A DNA stretch of 64,000 nucleotides from Candidatus Bathyarchaeota archaeon (GTDB taxonomy: Archaea; Thermoproteota; Bathyarchaeia; Bathyarchaeales; Bathycorpusculaceae), in NCBI GenBank assembly GCA_026014725.1, contig JAOZHV010000044.1, positions 278,272 through 342,271 of the forward strand. Reading direction: 5' to 3'. The notes under the pieces are model-generated. The model did no database searches and was not told where the DNA came from. It was given only the letters and a program-made list of their open reading frames with translations. Within the stretch, counting starts at the first letter, position 1. Each line of letters opens with the position of its first letter. Both the position numbers and the translations under genes were made by a program. Shown piece after piece: positions 53,062 through 61,222 of the stretch.

Positions 53062-54045
53062 ATGATGATGTGGGACATAATCGGTGACATACTAAGATTA
53101 ACAGTACTTGCAGGCCTAGGCGTAGCAGGTGTTCTCGCAATTCTCATATGGAAGAAAAACCTAGCGTCACGAGTCACTTTTCTGAGGTTTGTTATTCAAG
53201 CAGTCTCTTTTGCAACTATATTTTATATTTTTAGCTATACCATTCCACTACTGTATGTTTTGATTTCCGTCTTCGTTATGTCCTTGTTTTTGGGCAGGTT
53301 TTTCTGCGGGTGGCTTTGCCCCTTTGCATTTGTCATGGACATTGTGAGTGTTGTTAGAAAAGCATTAAAAATACGGTATCGCCTTATTTCTGAAAAACTC
53401 AACAATAGCCTCAATAAATTGCGGTATGTTATCCTGCTGGTTTTCTTGCTTTTGCCTATTGGCTTGTGGTTGCTTGACCCTCCGCCAAACATGGATTTCG
53501 CAATAGTAATGATGCAGGTTTTAGCTGGACCTTTCCGTCCATACGGCATTCTGCTTGATCCCATGGTGCCGCTTATAGTGCCATGGTCAAGTGCGCCGTT
53601 AATAATTAATGAAATTAACTTTAGTTATCCCTATGTTCAAAACATTATCAATTACGCTGGGCAAAATATTGGTCAAATACTCGGCATAGCCTTTGTCGCT
53701 GTAACGCTTGTAGGTTCATTCTTTATTCGGCGTGTCTGGTGCCGCTTCTGCCCAACAGGTTGCTCTTTGGCGGCTGTGAATAAATTCAAGGGCTTTCAAA
53801 AGGTACCTGCACTTTACATTGAAAAGGATGAAGAGAAATGCACCAAATGCGGGGTTTGCAAGAGAGTCTGCCCAGCCCAAGTTACTGAAGTTTACGAGCA
53901 GAAAGGCGGAAAAATAATTACGTCTATGTGCATGCAATGCTTTCGCTGTGTGGAAATGTGCCCCTACCAAGACACATTGAAAGTAAAATTAGGTAAAAAA
54001 ACCGTATTCAAGTCAAGAGACTGGTTACAACCACCACCTGAATGA
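53062..54045 (+). CDS. NapH-like membrane polyferredoxin
   Basis: A 327-residue protein with about four membrane helices and iron-sulfur sites of the NapH/CcoG kind. FCGWLCPFAFVMD carries the CxxxCP motif after helix 2, and WCRFCPTGCSL a second, characteristic of quinol-oxidising NapH-type proteins. Then two ferredoxin-type motifs follow, CTKCGVCKRVCPAQ and CMQCFRCVEMCPYQ, for two [4Fe-4S] clusters on the cytoplasmic side. It could move electrons between a membrane carrier and the soluble reductase encoded next. ATG start, 13 nt after the CcdA-like gene and overlapping the HgdB-like gene by 4 nt. Confidence 0.85.
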   Translation: MMMWDIIGDILRLTVLAGLGVAGVLAILIWKKNLASRVTFLRFVIQAVSFATIFYIFSYTIPLLYVLISVFVMSLFLGRFFCGWLCPFAFVMDIVSVVRKALKIRYRLISEKLNNSLNKLRYVILLVFLLLPIGLWLLDPPPNMDFAIVMMQVLAGPFRPYGILLDPMVPLIVPWSSAPLIINEINFSYPYVQNIINYAGQNIGQILGIAFVAVTLVGSFFIRRVWCRFCPTGCSLAAVNKFKGFQKVPALYIEKDEEKCTKCGVCKRVCPAQVTEVYEQKGGKIITSMCMQCFRCVEMCPYQDTLKVKLGKKTVFKSRDWLQPPPE

Positions 54046-55388
54046 GGAAAAAAGAAATGAAAAGTGAAACTGTTGAAAAAAAGTATATGCCTGAAGTCCC
54101 CCGAAAAGAAATCGATGAATTAAAAGCCACCGTTAAGGCTGCATCCCAGAAAATAATGGCTGACAACATCGAGCGCATGAAGAAAGCTGACCCGCACAGA
54201 CCCGAGGCTATGAAATACTTTGATAATATCGCTGACCTGTTTGGTCAACGCCAAAAAGAAATAGCAGCTGAAAAAGAGAAAGGAAAGAAAGTTATTGGTT
54301 ACATGTGCCTGTTTGCCCCCACCGAGCTGATTATGGCGGCAGACGCCATTCCAGTGAGGGTGAATTCAGGTTGGTATGATACTTCAAAACTTGGCGACAG
54401 GGTTGTTCCTGTTGAGGTCTGCCCAGTTCTCCGCTCAACCATAGGCGCAAAAATGATAGAACTCTCACCTTACCTTGAAATGAGTGACGCTTTAATCAGC
54501 GTTCTAACCTGCGATGGCATGACTAAGCTGAGCGAAATCTTGAGCGATTACAAGACAATTTGGGGCATGAACATACCGCGAGTTAAAGATTCCCCACAAT
54601 CACTGCGTTTCTGGACAGACGAATTAAAGCACATGAAAACACAACTTGAAAAGTTCACAGGCAATAAAATCACGCGCAGCGCCCTCAAAGCGGCCATTGA
54701 ACAGAATCAAAAGGCGACAAAAGCATTCCGCCGACTACAAGAGTTGCGTAAAGGGCCACCAGTGATTATGGGCAGAGACGCCATGCTGGTCAACCAAGCC
54801 TACCTGTGGGATGACAAAAAAAGATGGACAGAGAAAACCGAGGCACTCTGCGATGAACTCGAAAAGAGAGCCCAACGGAAAGATTGGGTTTGCCCACCTG
54901 ACACACCAAGAGTCATGGTCACAGGCACCCCGATGTTTTGGCCAGACAACTGGAAACTGCCTACACTTGTCGAAGAAGCTAATCCGCAAGGCATCATAGT
55001 TGCTGACGAGCTCTGCTCAGGCGAGAGAATTCTAAACGACCCTGTTGGAGTGGACGAGTGGTCAATGGATGACATGCTTCACGCCATCGGCGACCGCTAC
55101 TTGATGGCTTCCACATGCCCATGCTTCACATCCAAGGACGGCAACGAAGACAGAATCAACTGGCTACTAAACAAAGTTAAAGAATGGAACATTCAAGGCG
55201 TCATTTACTACGTGGTGCGCGGTTGCATGCTCTACGCCATGGAGTACACGCGGGTCAAAAAAGCTCTAGACAAGATAAATGTACCCGTTTACTATCTTGA
55301 TACAGAGTACACTAGAGAAGATGTCGGGCAGATGAAAACTCGTGTGGAAGCGTTCCTTGAAATGTTGACGGCGAGAGTGGACCTCTAA
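54042..55388 (+). CDS. HgdB/BcrB-like iron-sulfur reductase subunit
   Basis: A 448-residue member of the 2-hydroxyacyl-CoA dehydratase/benzoyl-CoA reductase family, where a low-potential [4Fe-4S] centre, or an [8Fe-9S] double cubane in the DCCP branch, is driven by ATP-dependent activators. Family cysteines are visible at C127 (VEVCPVLRS) and C157 (LTCDGM), and a third in VVRGCMLYAME near 396. Extra ones occur in ELCSGER and STCPCF. Length equals single-chain BcrB/BzdO-type subunits. Only one such subunit is present, whereas HgdA/B and BcrB/C need two unlike chains; it may form a homodimer as DCCP does. Substrate unknown: benzoyl-CoA, hydroxyacyl-CoA or another small molecule. Operon position and 4-nt overlap tie it to the ferredoxin. 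Confidence 0.85.
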   Translation: MRKKEMKSETVEKKYMPEVPRKEIDELKATVKAASQKIMADNIERMKKADPHRPEAMKYFDNIADLFGQRQKEIAAEKEKGKKVIGYMCLFAPTELIMAADAIPVRVNSGWYDTSKLGDRVVPVEVCPVLRSTIGAKMIELSPYLEMSDALISVLTCDGMTKLSEILSDYKTIWGMNIPRVKDSPQSLRFWTDELKHMKTQLEKFTGNKITRSALKAAIEQNQKATKAFRRLQELRKGPPVIMGRDAMLVNQAYLWDDKKRWTEKTEALCDELEKRAQRKDWVCPPDTPRVMVTGTPMFWPDNWKLPTLVEEANPQGIIVADELCSGERILNDPVGVDEWSMDDMLHAIGDRYLMASTCPCFTSKDGNEDRINWLLNKVKEWNIQGVIYYVVRGCMLYAMEYTRVKKALDKINVPVYYLDTEYTREDVGQMKTRVEAFLEMLTARVDL

Positions 55389-55390
55389 AG

Positions 55391-56176
55391 ATGATTACAG
55401 TTGGAATGGACCTTGGCACTCAACGCGTCAAAGCAGTAATCCTAAAAGACGGCGCTGTCATAGCACGTGGGCAAGCGTTCGCAGGATTCGACCCTACAAA
55501 AGCCGCTGAACAAGCAGTTGCAGACGCACTAAAACAAGCAAAACTCAAACAATCAGACATCGCTTACTTTGTCGCAACTGGCTCAGCTATGGACATGGCA
55601 CCCTACGCAAACAGCACCATAAGCATGATGGGTGCAGATGCAAAAGCAGGAGTCTACCTTATTCCCAGCGCAAGAACAATCATAGACGTAGGCGCAGAAG
55701 AAGCCAGAGCAGTAAAATGCGACGAAAAAGGTGTCATGGTTGACTTTGTCGTCAACGAACGTTGCGCCGCAGGTGCAGGAGCATTCATAGAAGCCATGGC
55801 AAGAGCCTTAGAAGTCAAACTTGAAGAAATGGGCCCCCTCTCGCTTAAAGCAGAACGGGCAAGTCCAATTAATGCTTCATGCGTAATCTTTGGCGAATCT
55901 GACGTTGTTTCGCTGATTCATCGCCAAGAATCCAAGCCAGAAATCGCGCGGGCTGTTTTTGATGCCATGGCAGACAGAATCTCATCTATGATTCACAGGC
56001 TTGGCATTACCCCTGATGTGGTTTTGGTTGGCGGTGTGGCTAAAGATGAAGGCTTTGTCGCTTCACTAAACCGCAAACTCGGCGTCAACGTACTTATACC
56101 AGAGAATCCCGATTATGTTGGTGCTTTAGGAGCAGCGCTTACCGCCGCATCTCGGGCAAAGGAGGCACAGAAATGA
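55391..56176 (+). CDS. BcrD/BadG-like ATPase activator subunit
   Basis: A 261-residue ASKHA-fold ATPase. The phosphate loop MDLGTQRVKAVI opens the chain. DVGAEEARAVK is the D/G-type signature that separates BcrD/BadG from BcrA/BadF. The cluster cysteines are C125 in NERCAAGAGAF and C164 in NASCVIFGES; in a dimer four such cysteines hold one [4Fe-4S] that is pushed to low potential by ATP hydrolysis. Residues 200-245 have VVLVGGVAKDEGFVASL for ATP. Two nt after the HgdB-like stop, overlapping the next ATPase gene by 4 nt. ATG start. Confidence 0.92.
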   Translation: MITVGMDLGTQRVKAVILKDGAVIARGQAFAGFDPTKAAEQAVADALKQAKLKQSDIAYFVATGSAMDMAPYANSTISMMGADAKAGVYLIPSARTIIDVGAEEARAVKCDEKGVMVDFVVNERCAAGAGAFIEAMARALEVKLEEMGPLSLKAERASPINASCVIFGESDVVSLIHRQESKPEIARAVFDAMADRISSMIHRLGITPDVVLVGGVAKDEGFVASLNRKLGVNVLIPENPDYVGALGAALTAASRAKEAQK

Positions 56177-57081
56177 AGGAACCGAGCACCGTGAAAGACC
56201 TTGAGTATTGGCGTTGGCAAGAATACCACCGTGTAATCGAAGGCATGAAGTGGACAAACAAAGACATAATCACCGCAGGCGTAGACGTTGGCTCAGTTGG
56301 CTCAAAAGCCGCCATAATGATAAACGGCAAAGCCTACTCGTGGGCAGTAACACGCACAGGCTCAAACAGTCCTGAAAGCGCAAACAAAGCGCTCAGTTAC
56401 GCTCTGGAAGGAACAGGGCTCAAGGTTAGCGACCTCAAATACATCGTTGGTACAGGTTACGGGCGTGTAAACGTGCCGATGGCAAACAAAGCCATAACCG
56501 AAATCGCCTGCCACGGCAAAGGCGCAAACTACATTTGGGGTCCAAGCGTCCGCACCGTGCTCGACGTTGGTGGACAGGATATTAAGGCTATTAAAATTGA
56601 TGAGACAGGAAGAGTTGTCTCGTTCTTGATGAATGATAAGTGTGCTGCTGGAACAGGCAGAGGCATGGAAGTATTCGCTGATTTACTACAGATTCCCATT
56701 GAAGAAATCGGTGACATTTCTCTAAAAGTGGAAAAGGAACCCGACCCGGTGAGTTGCACATGCGTTGCCTTCGCAAAAACCGAAGCAATGGGACTACTGC
56801 GAAAAGGCTGGTCCAAAGAGAAGGTTCTGGCAGCTTACACGAGAGCTATGGCTGTGCGCATGGCTAACCTGATTAATCGAGTGGGCTTAGAAAAAGAACT
56901 TGTAATCACTGGTGGGCAATCAAAAAACATTGGAATAGTAAGCCGAATCGAAGTTATCCTCGGCACAAAGACGCTCCCCATGCCACGCTGGCGCGAGAAC
57001 GGTCTTGATCCCATGGTTGCAGGCGCATTAGGCGCAGCTCTTTTCGCTAAGGCCTTGTATGAAAAAGCCCAAAAGACGTAG
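56173..57081 (+). CDS. BcrA/BadF-like ATPase activator subunit
   Basis: A 302-residue paralogue of the neighbour with the BcrA/BadF-type signature DVGGQDIKAIK (131-141). Its cluster cysteines are C157 in NDKCAAGTGRGM and C197 in SCTCVAFAKTE. The N-terminus has an extra 35 residues before the phosphate loop VDVGSVGSKAAI. BcrA and BcrD form a heterodimer with one bridging [4Fe-4S] cluster in class I benzoyl-CoA reductases, so the pair here should do the same. The ATP side VITGGQSKNIGIVSRIE is complete. The ATGA overlap gives tight coupling with the gene before. Confidence 0.93.
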   Translation: MKEPSTVKDLEYWRWQEYHRVIEGMKWTNKDIITAGVDVGSVGSKAAIMINGKAYSWAVTRTGSNSPESANKALSYALEGTGLKVSDLKYIVGTGYGRVNVPMANKAITEIACHGKGANYIWGPSVRTVLDVGGQDIKAIKIDETGRVVSFLMNDKCAAGTGRGMEVFADLLQIPIEEIGDISLKVEKEPDPVSCTCVAFAKTEAMGLLRKGWSKEKVLAAYTRAMAVRMANLINRVGLEKELVITGGQSKNIGIVSRIEVILGTKTLPMPRWRENGLDPMVAGALGAALFAKALYEKAQKT

Positions 57082-57091
57082 GTGATGGGCT

Positions 57092-57379
57092 ATAATAATA
57101 CATTATGGTTACACTGACGGCTCCGGCGAATACTATATCGTGATTGATTCGGACAAATGCACAGGTTGCGGTTTATGCGTTAAACAGTGCCCTCAAGGCG
57201 CGCTTCAATTAGAAGAAGAGTTCATTGACCTTGAAGATAAAACCGTGGCGGCAATAATAGAGGAACATCGGAAAAAAATAAAGTACACTTGTTCCGCTTG
57301 CAAGCCTGAAACCAACAATACACCCTGTGTTCTTGCCTGTGAGACTAAAGCCATCAAGTGCGTTTGGAACCCTCGCTAA
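57092..57379 (+). CDS. Ferredoxin of the reductase operon (start AUA, non-canonical)
   Basis: A ferredoxin-like protein that should bring electrons to the ATPase-activated reductase. Motif CTGCGLCVKQCPQGAL binds one [4Fe-4S], and a second site has CSACKPETNNTPCVLAC, an unusual spacing. The first usual start is GTG at 57140, but the coding sequence clearly extends upstream as HYGYTDGSGEYYIV, a sequence usual in ferredoxins linked to benzoyl-CoA reductases. Upstream of this only ATA codons stand (57092, 57095, 57098), after a stop at 57083 and a Shine-Dalgarno-like GGTGAT at 57081-57086. The AUA at 57092 or 57095 is thus the probable start. Ten nt after the BcrA-like gene; a T-run at about 57450 may end the operon. 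Confidence 0.8.
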   Translation: MIIHYGYTDGSGEYYIVIDSDKCTGCGLCVKQCPQGALQLEEEFIDLEDKTVAAIIEEHRKKIKYTCSACKPETNNTPCVLACETKAIKCVWNPR

Positions 57380-57484
57380 CCTCAAGCCATAACACCACAA
57401 TTTTTCAGACCCTTAATCTTTTGAGGAGTAGTTAAAACTGCTCTATGCTCATTTTTTTAGGAGTTCGCGCTTTTTTAGAGAAGC

Positions 57485-57494
57485 TTTAAATTTA
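57485..57494 (+). promoter_or_regulatory. TATA box of the molybdopterin-domain gene
   Basis: The AT-rich tttaaattta stands about 25 nt upstream of the likely transcript start near 57516, which would leave a short leader carrying GGGG (57522-57525) 5 nt before the ATA at 57531. It supports transcription from upstream of the non-canonical start. Confidence 0.4.
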
Positions 57495-57530
57495 TGACAC
57501 GTGTCATTTTAACATTATTTAGGGGAAGAA

Positions 57531-58343
57531 ATAACGAAAAAACTTCTAAAAACAATCGTATTTGCATTAACTCTATCAATTTTACTCATAATGCAAGCTA
57601 CCGCATTGGGCGAAACTACACCATTCCTAAAAGTGACAAATACCGATGGAACAACAATAACCCTGCCCCCAGATTATCTTCTCACGTTGCCCAAAACCAC
57701 CGTTTACGCTGAACTTTACTGCTATGGCAATCTTGTCACAGATGGCTACTGGGGCGGCGTTAAACTAACAGACTTAATCAGCCAAGCAGGTGGCTTAGAT
57801 GAAAATGTAGACTCAATTTATTTCGAAGCGCAAGATGGCTACAAAGTCCACATACCAATCAAAACAGCAGTTCGAGAAGATGTCCTTGTCGCTTACGAGA
57901 AAGACGGAGCGCCTCTGCCTGAAGGCCTTCGTTTGGTTATTCCAAACGCTAATGGTAACCTTTGGATAGCATTAATTACTTCGATGACCATGAGCACGCT
58001 GCAAATTCCCGAAGGGCGGTCGAGCGGCACGGATTCTTCGCCGTTGAGCATTCCTTTTACCCCCAGCCAGCAAGCGTCAACGCAGCCCCAGCCGCAAGTT
58101 CAGCCAACACCCACCATGCAACCAGACAACAATATTAACACTACACCAGTGAATCCTTCAGTAAATATTACGCAGCAAGAGCCTTTAACCGACAACGATA
58201 TTACTAAACAAGCTGATTCAGGGGTATCTTGGCGTTTCAGTGTTGAGTTAAGTTCTGCAATATTCGCATCAATTTTGATAGCATTAACTGTTATGTTTGT
58301 GGTTTTACAGCGAAGGACTCGAACGTCACTTAAGGGTACTTAG
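57531..58343 (+). CDS. Surface-anchored molybdopterin-binding-domain protein (start AUA)
   Basis: A 270-residue exported protein. The N-terminal signal peptide (TKKLLKTIVFALTLSILLI) is in frame only if translation begins at the ATA at 57531, after GGGG; no ATG, GTG or TTG lies between the in-frame stop at 57510 and the end of the signal sequence. The domain from 35 to 155 is a short form of the sulfite-oxidase-type molybdopterin fold: AELYCYGN places C64 at the Mo-ligand position, followed by GYWGGVKLTDLISQAGG, DGYKVHIP and RLVIPNANGNLWIA. A Pro/Gln/Thr-rich linker and a C-terminal helix with RRRTR anchor it outside. Whether it binds molybdenum is uncertain, since it is short; it may only use the fold. 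Confidence 0.75.
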   Translation: MTKKLLKTIVFALTLSILLIMQATALGETTPFLKVTNTDGTTITLPPDYLLTLPKTTVYAELYCYGNLVTDGYWGGVKLTDLISQAGGLDENVDSIYFEAQDGYKVHIPIKTAVREDVLVAYEKDGAPLPEGLRLVIPNANGNLWIALITSMTMSTLQIPEGRSSGTDSSPLSIPFTPSQQASTQPQPQVQPTPTMQPDNNINTTPVNPSVNITQQEPLTDNDITKQADSGVSWRFSVELSSAIFASILIALTVMFVVLQRRTRTSLKGT

Positions 58344-58456
58344 AATGTATCTTTAATCAGTATAGTTATACCGTTGCTGTGATATTACTTTGGGATTCGC
58401 TACCTTTATTTATACAATACGTATATTGAGTTGTCAGATAGTGGGGGTAGATATCA

Positions 58457-59023
58457 TTGGCGAAGAATCCGCAATCGAGAGATGATGCTCTTGAGGCACT
58501 CGATTTCATAGTAAACGTCTTAAAAGAACATGAAAAAGACTTAGATAAACTCATAAACGAGTTGGCAACGGTTACCGAGCAACTTGGTGACACTGGTGAA
58601 TTAAGCGGTAAAGTGGAGAAAGTTGAGGAAAAAATTAACAGTCTCCAAAAAGAAGTAACAACCTTGATTGGTTACATGTCACGTATGCCCAAGGAAACCA
58701 TAGTTGCACCTGCAAGACCACAACCAGTTGGCGTAGCACCCGCACCACCGTTAACACCTAACATGGTACACGGTAATCCATCGGTAATTTTGCGTTGCAC
58801 GCAATGGGAAGATTTCCAACCATTGGCTTTGAAGGCTCAGACGGTGTCCTTTAGCTATAAGGAAGATGAGAAAGTTTTTCAAGCTGACGCGCTTAAGGGA
58901 AACCAAATCATCACTTATAGTGGCGCCCTTCCCAAATTCTCGTCCCTTTTAAAGGGTTGGCTATCTAGGCAACTGGAAGTCCCAGAACAAAGTATTCTTG
59001 AAGGCGTTTTAACAATACGCTAA
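58457..59023 (+). CDS. Hypothetical protein with coiled-coil
   Basis: A 188-residue soluble protein without a recognised family. Residues 10-80 form a coiled-coil (VLKEHEKDLDKLINELATVTEQL; KVEKVEEKINSLQKEVTTLIGYM), a Pro/Ala-rich linker spans 85-105 (VAPARPQPVGVAPAPP), and a globular alpha/beta C-terminal domain follows (RCTQWEDFQPLALKAQTVSFSYKE; ILEGVLTIR). The start is TTG with ggggg about 11 nt upstream, and a TATA-like tttatttata lies near 58404. It could be a scaffolding or cytoskeletal partner; nothing tests this here. It stands alone. Confidence 0.6.
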   Translation: MAKNPQSRDDALEALDFIVNVLKEHEKDLDKLINELATVTEQLGDTGELSGKVEKVEEKINSLQKEVTTLIGYMSRMPKETIVAPARPQPVGVAPAPPLTPNMVHGNPSVILRCTQWEDFQPLALKAQTVSFSYKEDEKVFQADALKGNQIITYSGALPKFSSLLKGWLSRQLEVPEQSILEGVLTIR

Positions 59024-59310
59024 AAAACACTTTTAATATTAATTTCTAATTCATAACACTTATAAGTTTTTTAAAATATCTTGAGTCTTGTTAGTGATGG
59101 AGGACTGGTGAGGTTGAAGGCTAATCCACTATGCCAAAACAGATTTCCGTTTTCGAAGCCTTCTCCTTTCTCCTCGATGACGGATGGCTATTGGTCAGCC
59201 AACACACAAAACCAGTTTCAAAATCACTAACATTCTCCTGTTCTAGTTATCAGCAACTTACGAACATACTCGCATCCCCATATTTGACCTATGCAGCCAA
59301 CGGTCTTTGC

Positions 59311-59446
59311 ACATATATTTGTAGCATATTAGAAACTCGTTGCAGAATCCTAAGAGGGGTAGGTGCTATCGGCGGTTTCTCAAGCCAAAAATATGCCGGA
59401 AATAGGCGCTTTTTATGGGGGAGGGCTTCGTTGCAGAGCAAACAAG
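59311..59446 (+). repeat. Modular intergenic repeat cluster 5 (A-C)
   Basis: The 570-base gap after the coiled-coil gene holds A (59311-59364: acatatatttgtagc, attagaaactc, aggggtaggt) and C (59407-59446: gctttttatgggggaggg, then gcagagcaaacaag) modules 40 bases apart, without clear B motifs. This shows A and C travel together. A 152-residue frame crosses the whole region, but it lacks coding character and is not accepted. The remaining parts of the gap (59024-59310 and 59447-59595) show nothing that I can support. Confidence 0.7.
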
Positions 59447-59595
59447 ACTTTTTGCAACATTGCGTCAAACCGCCTATAAATAAGGGGGCTACTAGAAATC
59501 ACTCATCTATTTTTCAAGTGAACTTTGGTCGCAATTTGGACAAAGTATATAATCGCTTGCTTATACCCTCGTTATTTCAGGTGCAATAAACCGAC

Positions 59596-60678
59596 ATGCA
59601 AGCTCCTAAAGCAAAGATAACTTGGAAGACAGTGCTTTTTCCAATACTAGGTTTAGTCGGTTTCTTTCTTTACATTTACCTCTTCCAAGTCGACATTTTG
59701 GGCATAATAGTAACGGCGCAAAGAGCAAACCCGCTTATTTATTCGCTAGCAGTACTTTTCGGTTTACTGGAAATACTTTTCTTCACAGCTTCATGGCGCG
59801 CACTCACAAATCACCTTTGCATTAAAATGACACTGAAAAAGGCATACCTCTATGTTTGGTATGGCATCTACGTTGATATTGTTGTCCCAGCCGAATCAAT
59901 AAGCGGTGAAGCAGCCAGAGCATACTTGCTAACCAGAGACCAATGTGGCTCTTTCGGAAAAGTGTTAGCTTCACTCTTCACTCACCGCTTGCTAGGCATG
60001 GCCATGAATGTGATTATCCTAATTGCAGGCATGGTATTACTTTCAATAGAGGGCCAAGTCTCCATAGTTGTTTTTAATTTCATAATTTTCATCGGCGCAT
60101 CCATAACAGCCATAATAGCCATACTACTTATCCTATCATACAAGAAAGCATGGATGCTAAAAGCAATCAGCACAATAACAGGCTTCGCTGCAAAAATTAC
60201 CAAGGGAAGATGGAACCTCGACAAGCTCAAACACGACGCCATAGAAATCGCAGACCACTTTCACAATTCAATGATTGAATACCGACACAACCCTAAACCG
60301 CTTGCAATCTCCATGTTCTACCTAACAGTAACATGGTTGTTTAGCTTAAGCATACCTTACCTTGTTTTCCAAGCACTCAACTATCCAATTTCATGGGGCA
60401 TAATCTTAATCACCTCAGCCATAGTTTTAGCCGTCAAATCCATCCCCATCGGCATACCCTTCGAAGTCGGCATTCCAGAAGCAACCATGACCACGCTCTA
60501 CATTTCAATGGGTGTCCGCCCAGAAATAGCAGCAACCGTTACCATCCTAACAAGAGTAATAACACTATGGTTCCGCTTTTTCATCGGCTTTGCCGCGCAA
60601 CAATGGCTTGAATTAAAACCAGTCCTATCAGCCGCCAATGGAAAGACAGAAAAAACTAAAATCACACCTCAAACCTAA
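59596..60678 (+). CDS. Lysylphosphatidylglycerol-synthase-TM/flippase-like membrane protein
   Basis: A 360-residue polytopic protein of the UPF0104 / LPG_synthase_TM family with eight or nine helices. The motif YVDIVVPAESISGEAARAYLL, which follows helix 3, and GVRPEIAATVTILTRVITLWFRFFIG near the end are typical. Members flip lipid-linked sugars or synthesise modified lipids; in archaea some are near glycan genes. ATG start, with tgcaataa upstream. It overlaps nothing and is followed after 20 nt by the RimI gene. Confidence 0.85.
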   Translation: MQAPKAKITWKTVLFPILGLVGFFLYIYLFQVDILGIIVTAQRANPLIYSLAVLFGLLEILFFTASWRALTNHLCIKMTLKKAYLYVWYGIYVDIVVPAESISGEAARAYLLTRDQCGSFGKVLASLFTHRLLGMAMNVIILIAGMVLLSIEGQVSIVVFNFIIFIGASITAIIAILLILSYKKAWMLKAISTITGFAAKITKGRWNLDKLKHDAIEIADHFHNSMIEYRHNPKPLAISMFYLTVTWLFSLSIPYLVFQALNYPISWGIILITSAIVLAVKSIPIGIPFEVGIPEATMTTLYISMGVRPEIAATVTILTRVITLWFRFFIGFAAQQWLELKPVLSAANGKTEKTKITPQT

Positions 60679-60698
60679 TACAATTTAAGACCAGCAAA

Positions 60699-61148
60699 AT
60701 GGAATTAAAAATCGAAACAGCAACTATCACACATATAGACAAACTTTATCGAATCGAAGAAGCCTGTTTTGACCAAGAAGCTTTCACTAAACGGCAAATA
60801 GCATACCTTCTAACAGATTACAACAGCATTGCACTCTTAGCCAAAGCAAACAACGTCATTGCTGGGTTCATAATCACACAAATCGATATAGATGAATATA
60901 GCCAATTCGGGCACATAATAACCATAAACGTACCTCCAAACTATCGACGCCGACACGTTGCCACTGCGCTGATCCGCGAAACAGAGAGAATACTCAAAGA
61001 AAAAGGCATAAAAGAATGCCGCCTCGAAGTTCGAGAAGATAATCACGCAGCTCAAAAGCTATACCAAACTCTTGGATACCAAATCACAGGCAAACTAGAC
61101 AATTACTATGGGAAAAAACATGGTTTACACCTCAAAAAAAGCCTCTAA
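60699..61148 (+). CDS. rimI: N-terminal acetyltransferase, RimI-like
   Basis: A 149-residue GNAT protein. The acetyl-CoA loop NVPPNYRRRHVATALIRETERI (R/Q-x-x-G/A type) and ending YQTLGYQITGKLDNYY match archaeal RimI/Ard1, which acetylates protein N-termini. The first part, YRIEEACFDQEAFTKRQIAYLL, is a family signature. It follows the membrane protein by 20 nt and may share its transcript, although the functions look unrelated. ATG start. Confidence 0.9.
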   Translation: MELKIETATITHIDKLYRIEEACFDQEAFTKRQIAYLLTDYNSIALLAKANNVIAGFIITQIDIDEYSQFGHIITINVPPNYRRRHVATALIRETERILKEKGIKECRLEVREDNHAAQKLYQTLGYQITGKLDNYYGKKHGLHLKKSL

Positions 61149-61222
61149 ACTTACCAGCCGAATGTTAGGGCGGAGTAAAACTTTAAAAACGATGATGCTG
61201 TAAGCCATGTAGGTGGGGAGAG

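Noticed and set aside
57081-57600. Reassignment of AUA to Met in this organism
   Set aside because: ATA stands at conserved Ile places in many genes here (for example in GIAVAGATD of the P-type ATPase), so only initiation at AUA is considered.
59131-59589. A 152-residue frame in the gap before the flippase-like gene
   Set aside because: It runs straight through repeat modules A and C, which occur elsewhere in other frames, and shows no coding pattern.
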